From positions 1 through 5,714 of the forward strand of contig NIUZ01000131.1 in NCBI GenBank assembly GCA_002254285.1: a stretch of 5,714 nt of DNA, in the 5' to 3' direction. Each line of letters opens with the position of its first letter. The first letter of the stretch is position 1. The position numbers and the translations under genes were made by a program. Positions 1 to 3,556 of the stretch are shown piece after piece. The notes beneath the pieces were generated by a model. It was not told the DNA's origin. It made no database searches and worked only from the letters and a program-made list of their open reading frames with translations. Source of the stretch: Bacteroidetes bacterium 4572_112 (GTDB lineage Bacteria > Bacteroidota > Bacteroidia > Bacteroidales > UBA1556).

Positions 1-42
1 AATTTATTGGAAGTTATGATGCTATCTTTGGGCATTAATACA
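1..42. other. window-edge stretch, possible fragment of a neighbouring gene
   Basis: Too short to assign. Three readings are open to the edge. On the plus strand, frame 3 reads FIGSYDAIFGH and stops at 36-38, leaving 4 bp before the methyltransferase stop; this would be the C-terminus of a convergent gene. Plus-strand frame 1 reads NLLEVMMLSLGINTLII and stops at 52-54, overlapping the methyltransferase end. On the minus strand an ATG at 33-35 begins MPKDSIITSNK, 7 bp after the methyltransferase stop, which would suit a downstream operon gene. The sequence does not decide between them. No terminator hairpin is visible here. Confidence 0.25.
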
Positions 43-801
43 TTAATTATCTGAGCTAAGTTTTTGCTTTAGAGCTTCGAAAAGAATTACTCCTGTAGCC
101 ACCGATACATTTAGTGATGCTGTTTCGCCTACCATAGGAATTTTTGCAAAACTATCGCAAAGCTTAAGATATTCGCCAGAAATGCCATCATCTTCAGAAC
201 CCATAATTACAGCAGTTGGCAATGTATAGTCATTATTAGCATAATTATTTTCAGTCTTTTCGCTTACTCCAATAATTTGCAATCCACTTTGCTTAAGGAA
301 TTCAATATCATCTTTCAGATTAAAGCTACGGGCAATAGGAACTCTAAGAATAGCACCTGCTGATGATTTTACAGCTTCGGCATTTATCTTAGCAGAATTT
401 TGTGCAGGAACAAGTATAGCATGCACGCCAGTACATTCGGCAGTACGAGCAATGGCGCCAATATTACGAATATCGGTAATTCTATCGAGTATAAGAATAA
501 AAGGAGTTTCGCCTTTATCATAGATCATTGGCAATACATTTTCAATTGGCTGATATTCAACCATTGACATATAAGCAATAATTCCTTGGTGATTTTTGCG
601 AGTAACACGGTTAAGCTTTTCTATAGGCACAAACTGCACATATACATCATTATCTTTTGCTTGTGAAATAATATCTTTTATGGTATCGCTAAATAAGCCT
701 TTCTGTACCAATAATTTATCAACTTCTTTTCCACTATTAAATGCTTCCTCAATTGGTCGTACACCAAATATAAAGCTATCTTTTATTCTTTCCATATTCA
801 T
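43..801 (-). CDS. rlmB: 23S rRNA (guanosine-2'-O-)-methyltransferase RlmB-type (TrmH/SpoU family)
   Basis: A 252-residue protein that by family would transfer a methyl group from S-adenosylmethionine to a ribose 2'-OH of 23S rRNA in the cytoplasm (G2251 for E. coli RlmB). The N-terminal part (about residues 9-85: FGVRPIEEA, then TRKNHQGIIAYMS) matches the SpoU substrate-binding domain. The C-terminal part (about 100-245) is the SPOUT knot fold with all three motifs: motif 1 DRITDIRNIGAIARTAE (107-122, Asn113 and catalytic-type Arg119), motif 2 IMGSEDDGIS (199-208, Glu203), and motif 3 IPMVGETASLNVSVATG (221-237, Asn231). Length is normal for the family. The start at 799-801 is preceded by a good Bacteroidota -7 box about 33 nt upstream; a second Met at codon 3 is an alternative start. 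It is transcribed divergently from the kinase operon, with no evident functional link. The family is certain. The exact target nucleotide (RlmB versus another TrmH member) is inferred from similarity. Confidence 0.9.
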   Translation of the reverse strand: MNMERIKDSFIFGVRPIEEAFNSGKEVDKLLVQKGLFSDTIKDIISQAKDNDVYVQFVPIEKLNRVTRKNHQGIIAYMSMVEYQPIENVLPMIYDKGETPFILILDRITDIRNIGAIARTAECTGVHAILVPAQNSAKINAEAVKSSAGAILRVPIARSFNLKDDIEFLKQSGLQIIGVSEKTENNYANNDYTLPTAVIMGSEDDGISGEYLKLCDSFAKIPMVGETASLNVSVATGVILFEALKQKLSSDN

Positions 802-834
802 TTTATATGTTAAGTCTTAATTGACTTGAGTTTG

Positions 835-842
835 CAAAAGTA
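835..842 (-). promoter_or_regulatory. predicted Bacteroidota -7 promoter box for the methyltransferase gene
   Basis: The minus strand reads TACTTTTG, an exact match to the Bacteroidota primary sigma -7 consensus TAnnTTTG. It lies about 33 nt upstream of the start codon at 801. No convincing -33 TTG element is seen at the usual distance. Confidence 0.55.
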
Positions 843-903
843 CAAATGATTTATGGTATAAAATTATAAATCGAAAAAATTAATTTTATGGGTGGTTTTG
901 GCC

Positions 904-938
904 TAGCGTCAGTGTCGCTCAAAGCGACGCCGACGCTA
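904..938. repeat. GC-rich inverted repeat, 16-nt arms, 3-nt loop
   Basis: The arms TAGCGTCAGTGTCGCT (904-919) and AGCGACGCCGACGCTA (923-938) pair around the loop CAA, with one A/C mismatch and one G/U wobble when read as plus-strand RNA. No T-tract follows on either strand. It lies upstream of both flanking genes, between divergent promoters, so it is not their terminator. Confidence 0.7.
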
Positions 939-963
939 AGCTTAGTATTAATTGACTATACAT

Positions 964-998
964 AAGCGAAACCTTCTCTTTGAGCGAAGGCTTCGCTT
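964..998. repeat. second GC-rich inverted repeat, 13-nt arms
   Basis: AAGCGAAACCTTC (964-976) pairs with GAAGGCTTCGCTT (986-998) across a 9-nt loop, with one A/C mismatch. An alternative smaller palindrome, AGCGAAG-G-CTTCGCT, sits at 983-997. No T-tract typical of an intrinsic terminator follows. Confidence 0.6.
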
Positions 999-1067
999 TC
1001 CCTTTACTAGCAAAAAAGTAGATGGCCAAATTTATTAACATAATGAGCTATTTGTGTTAATAAAATA

Positions 1068-1088
1068 TAACTGTAGCGTATTATTATT
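1068..1088 (-). promoter_or_regulatory. inverted, diverged copy of the leader repeat motif overlapping the -33 region
   Basis: TAACTGT (1068-1074), four bases, then TATTATT (1079-1085) on the plus strand. The reverse complement of the 17-bp leader repeat reads TAACTGT, GA, TATTATTA, so this is a similar motif in the opposite orientation with a spacer 2 bp longer. It occupies the place where the -33 promoter element would lie relative to the box at 1092-1099. A regulatory role is inferred from position only. Confidence 0.35.
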
Positions 1089-1091
1089 CCT

Positions 1092-1099
1092 TATCTTTG
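1092..1099 (+). promoter_or_regulatory. predicted Bacteroidota -7 promoter box for the kinase-regulator operon
   Basis: TATCTTTG exactly matches TAnnTTTG. Transcription would begin a few bases downstream, at about 1104-1107, which is where the tandem repeats begin, giving a leader of about 86-90 nt. A TTTG at 1051-1054 is too far upstream to be a normal -33 element. Confidence 0.55.
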
Positions 1100-1106
1100 T
1101 AAGCTA

Positions 1107-1182
1107 TAATAATATCACAGTTATAATAATATCACAGTTAGAATAATATCACAGTTAGAATAATATCACAGTTAGAATAATA
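1107..1182 (+). repeat. tandem array of a 17-bp repeat (four full copies plus a partial)
   Basis: The units are at 1107-1123, 1124-1140, 1141-1157 and 1158-1174, followed by an 8-base partial copy at 1175-1182. The consensus is (T/G)AATAATATCACAGTTA: units 1-2 begin with T, units 3-4 with G, and all other positions are identical. The array starts almost at the predicted transcription start and ends 10 bp before the kinase ATG, so it forms nearly the whole 5' leader. Near-perfect identity suggests recent expansion. It may be a variable-number repeat or a multi-site operator. Confidence 0.9.
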
Positions 1183-1192
1183 AGCGTCAAAA

Positions 1193-2308
1193 ATGTCATA
1201 TAGCAATTCATATTTATGTATTTTAATTATAGTACTGTTAGTATTATTACTAATAGCGTATATTATTAATTCTATTTTGATAAAAAAATACAGAAAAGCT
1301 AAAAAAGATATTCATAGAGAGGGAGATTCAAGATATTTAGAACTAATAAATAAACTACCGCAATTGGTTATAGAAACTGATTCTGATGGTAAATTTACAT
1401 TCATAAATAAGCAAGGTTTAGAGTTTTTGGGATATGGTAAATTTGATATTGGTAAAATAGATATTTTCTCGATAATACATCCATCGCATCAACCGAAGTT
1501 TAAAGAAGAATTTTTATACTTGGTAGAAGGAGGAGAGAATAAAGGGCAAGAGTATAGGATTATCACCAATAGAAATGAAAGCTATTTTATGGTATTTTAC
1601 CTAAGGCGAATCATTATTAATGCTAATAACGAAATAGGATTGAGGGGAATTATTATAGATATATCGGATCGTAAAGAGCTTGAGAGAAAAGTGCTTAACA
1701 CCATAATTGAGACTGAAGATAAGGAAAGACGTAGGTTTTCGGAAGATTTACATGATGGATTAGGTCCACTTTTGTCAACAGTAAAGTTATATATAAATCA
1801 AATGAAATCAAGTAAAGTTAGTATTAGCGAAGAAAAAGAAATGTTTAACTTTGCGAATGAATTACTTGACGAAGCAATTTCAACAACTAGGAATATTGCA
1901 AATAATATATTGCCAGGCTCAATTGTTGATAATGGCTTGATTGCAGGAGTAAGAACGTTTATTACACATATTAAACAAGCAGGAAATATTGATATAGTTT
2001 TCAATGAAAACCTAAGCAAGCGTTATGATACTAATATTGAGATAAATATATATCGTATTATTATTGAACTAATAAATAATTCGCTAAAATACGCTGAGGC
2101 AAATACATTGGAAGTGTGCATTTTGGAAGAGAATAATACAATAAATGTACATTATAAAGATGATGGCAAAGGTTTTAATATGGAAGAAGTAAAAAATGGC
2201 TTAGGCCATATAAATATAGAGAATAGGTCAAAATCCATAAATGGAGAGCTTGATTATTACAGTGAGATTAATAAGGGTATGACATTTAATCTTAAAGTAG
2301 AAATTTAA
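1193..2308 (+). CDS. membrane-anchored PAS-domain sensor histidine kinase (HisKA_3 / NarX-NreB class)
   Basis: A 371-residue kinase that would autophosphorylate on His187 and pass the phosphate to the regulator encoded next. Residues 7-30 form one hydrophobic membrane segment followed by a basic stretch (KKYRKAKK), so there is no sizeable periplasmic sensor. Residues about 46-160 form a PAS domain (PQLVIETDSDGKFTFINKQG, ending RGIIIDISDRKELE), the likely signal-sensing part. The HisKA_3 dimerisation helix is EDKERRRFSEDLHDGLGPLL (175-194), with the phospho-acceptor in DLHDGLGP. The ATPase domain (about 280-371) has the N-box IELINNSLKYAEA (291-303), the G1 box DDGKGF (323-328) and the G2 box GLGHINIENR (336-345). 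All catalytic motifs are intact. The start is the only suitable ATG after the repeat array and has no strong ribosome binding site. The gene is followed 52 bp later by its partner. The signal is unknown. Confidence 0.92.
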   Translation: MSYSNSYLCILIIVLLVLLLIAYIINSILIKKYRKAKKDIHREGDSRYLELINKLPQLVIETDSDGKFTFINKQGLEFLGYGKFDIGKIDIFSIIHPSHQPKFKEEFLYLVEGGENKGQEYRIITNRNESYFMVFYLRRIIINANNEIGLRGIIIDISDRKELERKVLNTIIETEDKERRRFSEDLHDGLGPLLSTVKLYINQMKSSKVSISEEKEMFNFANELLDEAISTTRNIANNILPGSIVDNGLIAGVRTFITHIKQAGNIDIVFNENLSKRYDTNIEINIYRIIIELINNSLKYAEANTLEVCILEENNTINVHYKDDGKGFNMEEVKNGLGHINIENRSKSINGELDYYSEINKGMTFNLKVEI

Positions 2309-2347
2309 ATTAGCAAAAACTTATATTTAGCAGTATAAGATATTTAT

Positions 2348-2357
2348 AAAAGGAGAG
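2348..2357 (+). promoter_or_regulatory. strong Shine-Dalgarno for the response regulator gene
   Basis: AAAGGAGAG lies immediately before the ATG at 2361, with GGAG about 5 nt away. This is unusually strong for this window, since the kinase and the beta-helix gene have no clear Shine-Dalgarno. It fixes the start codon and suggests independent, efficient translation of the regulator within the operon. Confidence 0.7.
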
Positions 2358-2360
2358 ATT

Positions 2361-3011
2361 ATGAGCAAGAGCATTAAAGTTATAGTAGTAGATGATCATG
2401 AATTATTTAGAAAAGGAGTAATAATGGTTCTCAAGAAGATGGATAATGTGGAAGTAATTGGTGAAGCTGGAGATGGAAAAGAATTTCTTGCTATGCTAAA
2501 TTCTCATAAACCTGATGTGGTATTTATTGATATTAAAATGCCATTGATGAATGGTATTGAGGCTACTACACAGGCTACAAAAAGATTTCCTGAATTAAAT
2601 ATAATTGCATTATCGATGTTTGGTGAAGAAGAATACCTTCATAAAATGATTAATGCAGGAGCCAAGGGCTTCTTGCTAAAAAATAGTAGCATTGGCGAAA
2701 TAGAAAGAGCAATAAACCTTGTAAATAATGGCAAGAACTGCTACTCTGACGATCTATTGGGATATTTTACCAATAAGTTTATTGATAATAAGCCTAAAGA
2801 CGATGATAAGATAAAACTTACTCGTAGAGAACTTGAGGTATTAAATTTAGTAGCTCAAGGGCTTTCTAATACCGAAATTGCTGATAAGCTATTTATATCG
2901 AAACGTACTGTTGATGGTCATAAGGCTAACTTAATTCAGAAAACAGGTTCAAAAAATATTGTCGACTTGCTTATTTATTCCATTAAAAATAATATTATTA
3001 CAATAGATTAA
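2361..3011 (+). CDS. NarL/FixJ-family response regulator (REC + LuxR-type HTH)
   Basis: A 216-residue DNA-binding regulator, the normal length for the NarL family. The receiver domain (residues 5-120) has the acidic pair Asp11-Asp12, the phosphorylation site Asp57 in VVFIDIKMP, the switch Ser85 in ALSM, and Lys107 in KGFLLKNSS, so phosphorylation chemistry looks intact. After a linker (about 135-150) comes the LuxR-type helix-turn-helix (152-212) with the signature LTRRELEVLNLVAQGLSNTE (152-171) and recognition helix region SKRTVDGHKANLIQKTG (180-196). It lies 52 bp after the kinase gene on the same strand and is very probably co-transcribed with it and phosphorylated by it. Targets are unknown. 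Candidate sites are the 17-bp repeats before the kinase and the paired sites at 3150-3181, but this is inference only. Confidence 0.93.
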   Translation: MSKSIKVIVVDDHELFRKGVIMVLKKMDNVEVIGEAGDGKEFLAMLNSHKPDVVFIDIKMPLMNGIEATTQATKRFPELNIIALSMFGEEEYLHKMINAGAKGFLLKNSSIGEIERAINLVNNGKNCYSDDLLGYFTNKFIDNKPKDDDKIKLTRRELEVLNLVAQGLSNTEIADKLFISKRTVDGHKANLIQKTGSKNIVDLLIYSIKNNIITID

Positions 3012-3149
3012 GCATTTCTGAAATACTTATATTACGAGGCAAGCTTCGAGGAATTCAACCTAAAGATATTAATCACAGAAGATAAATACCTTGTTTAATA
3101 CTCAATTATCAAGGTAAATAATAAATACAATACTATAATTCTAAATACA

Positions 3150-3181
3150 GGGGTTTTACGTATAATAATAGGAGGTTTACG
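3150..3181 (+). promoter_or_regulatory. pair of similar 11-bp sites spaced 21 bp, possible operator
   Basis: GGGGTTTTACG (3150-3160) and GGAGGTTTACG (3171-3181) match at 9 of 11 positions, and both are preceded by A. Their starts are 21 bp apart, two turns of B-DNA, so a dimeric regulator could bind both on one face. They stand out as G-runs in AT-rich sequence. The identity of the binding protein is unknown. Confidence 0.35.
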
Positions 3182-3292
3182 CCTTTACTATTAATATGGT
3201 ATTATCGTATTTTGGGCTCATAAGGTAAAGATGCTATTTATTATGATTTCACAAATAGTATGGTTACCAAAGTGGATTTATTACAGACAATA

Positions 3293-3321
3293 TAGTTGAA
3301 GTGTAGCCTTATACTCAACTA
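3293..3321 (+). other. hairpin, 7+5 bp stem with single-base bulge
   Basis: TAGTTGA (3293-3299) pairs with TCAACTA (3315-3321). After a bulged A (3300), GTGTA (3301-3305) pairs with TATAC (3310-3314) including one G/U, closing the loop GCCT. No T-tract follows, so a classical terminator is doubtful. It could be a transcript-end stem or a structural element. Confidence 0.45.
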
Positions 3322-3405
3322 AATGTCTAGTATTTATAATGTATGAATATTTAAATTTAACATAGCATAATTTAATTATAACAGACTATTAATGTTTTAA
3401 TTACC

Positions 3406-3556
3406 TTTTGTTATATAACTATATATCACATATTAATAAATTTTGGACTTATGACACGAACATGACAAATTTTAATCTTATTTTGACCCACAGTGGCATG
3501 ATTAAAATTTTGTTATATAACTCCATATCAACTAATTAATAAATTTTAAACATATG
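3406..3556 (+). repeat. duplicated leader block with 10-bp palindromes upstream of the beta-helix gene
   Basis: Block A (3406-3453) and block B (3508-3556) align at about 41 of 49 positions. Each starts with the identical 15-mer TTTTGTTATATAACT, contains the identical ATTAATAAATTTT (3432-3444 and 3535-3547), and ends in ATG. The true start codon (3554) ends block B. The ATG ending block A (3451) is followed by a stop after four codons. GTTATATAAC (3410-3419 and 3512-3521) is a perfect palindrome. The copies are 102 bp apart. This looks like a duplication of the promoter/leader region, giving possible paired operators or a vestigial start. Confidence 0.7.
3467..3510. repeat. 11-bp perfect inverted repeat between the leader blocks
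   Basis: AAATTTTAATC (3467-3477) is the exact reverse complement of GATTAAAATTT (3500-3510), with a 22-nt loop holding a small palindrome, CCACAGTGG (3488-3496). No T-run follows beyond the arm itself. It lies just upstream of block B and could be a regulator site or an attenuating hairpin if transcription starts upstream of it. Confidence 0.5.

Larger units (their letters stand above)
897..1030. repeat. GC-rich palindromic intergenic element (possible MITE/REP-like unit)
   Basis: A 134-bp stretch bounded by a 7-bp inverted repeat (TTTGGCC at 897-903, GGCCAAA at 1024-1030) and containing two strong hairpins (904-938 and 964-998). Its base composition is clearly richer in GC than the AT-rich surroundings. 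The two hairpins are also related to each other: CGCTCAAAG at 916-924 is the exact reverse complement of CTTTGAGCG at 978-986. No open reading frame is apparent. The 7-bp ends could be chance, and no target-site duplication was recognised, so the mobile or repeat interpretation is inference. Confidence 0.4.
3012..3553. other. gene-free region between the regulator and the beta-helix gene
   Basis: No credible gene is seen in 542 bp; the small frames present are short and lack family features. The region contains an imperfect CGAGG direct repeat at 3035-3051, a TACCTTG/CAAGGTA inverted repeat (3087-3093 and 3110-3116, 16-nt loop), two similar 11-bp sites (3150-3181), a 12-bp hairpin (3293-3321), and the duplicated leader block (3406-3556). 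No hairpin with a following T-tract was found, so the end of the kinase-regulator transcript is not marked by an obvious intrinsic terminator. Confidence 0.6.

Noticed and set aside
596..820. Plus-strand open frame of 74 codons
   Set aside because: It lies antisense to the conserved methyltransferase gene, and its translation shows no family features.
904..998. The GC-rich hairpins as intrinsic terminators
   Set aside because: They lie between divergent promoters, upstream of both genes, and neither is followed by a T-tract.
1107..1182. Possible CRISPR array
   Set aside because: The repeats are 17 bp and directly abutting, with no spacers, and no cas genes are in the window; this is a simple tandem array.
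1798..2019. Minus-strand open frame of 73 codons
   Set aside because: It lies antisense within the histidine kinase gene, whose frame carries the conserved motifs.
3087..3116. TACCTTG/CAAGGTA inverted repeat as terminator of the regulator gene
   Set aside because: The stem is only 7 bp with a 16-nt AT-rich loop and no T-tract; it could easily be chance.
3196..3228. Small frame beginning MVLSYFGLIR
   Set aside because: Only ten codons, no ribosome binding site and no recognisable features.
3483..3521. A sigma70-like promoter made of TTGACC and TATAAC
   Set aside because: The spacing is 27 bp, far from 17, and this phylum's primary sigma factor uses a different consensus. TAnnTTTG-like strings nearby (TACCTTTTG at 3402-3410) carry one extra base.
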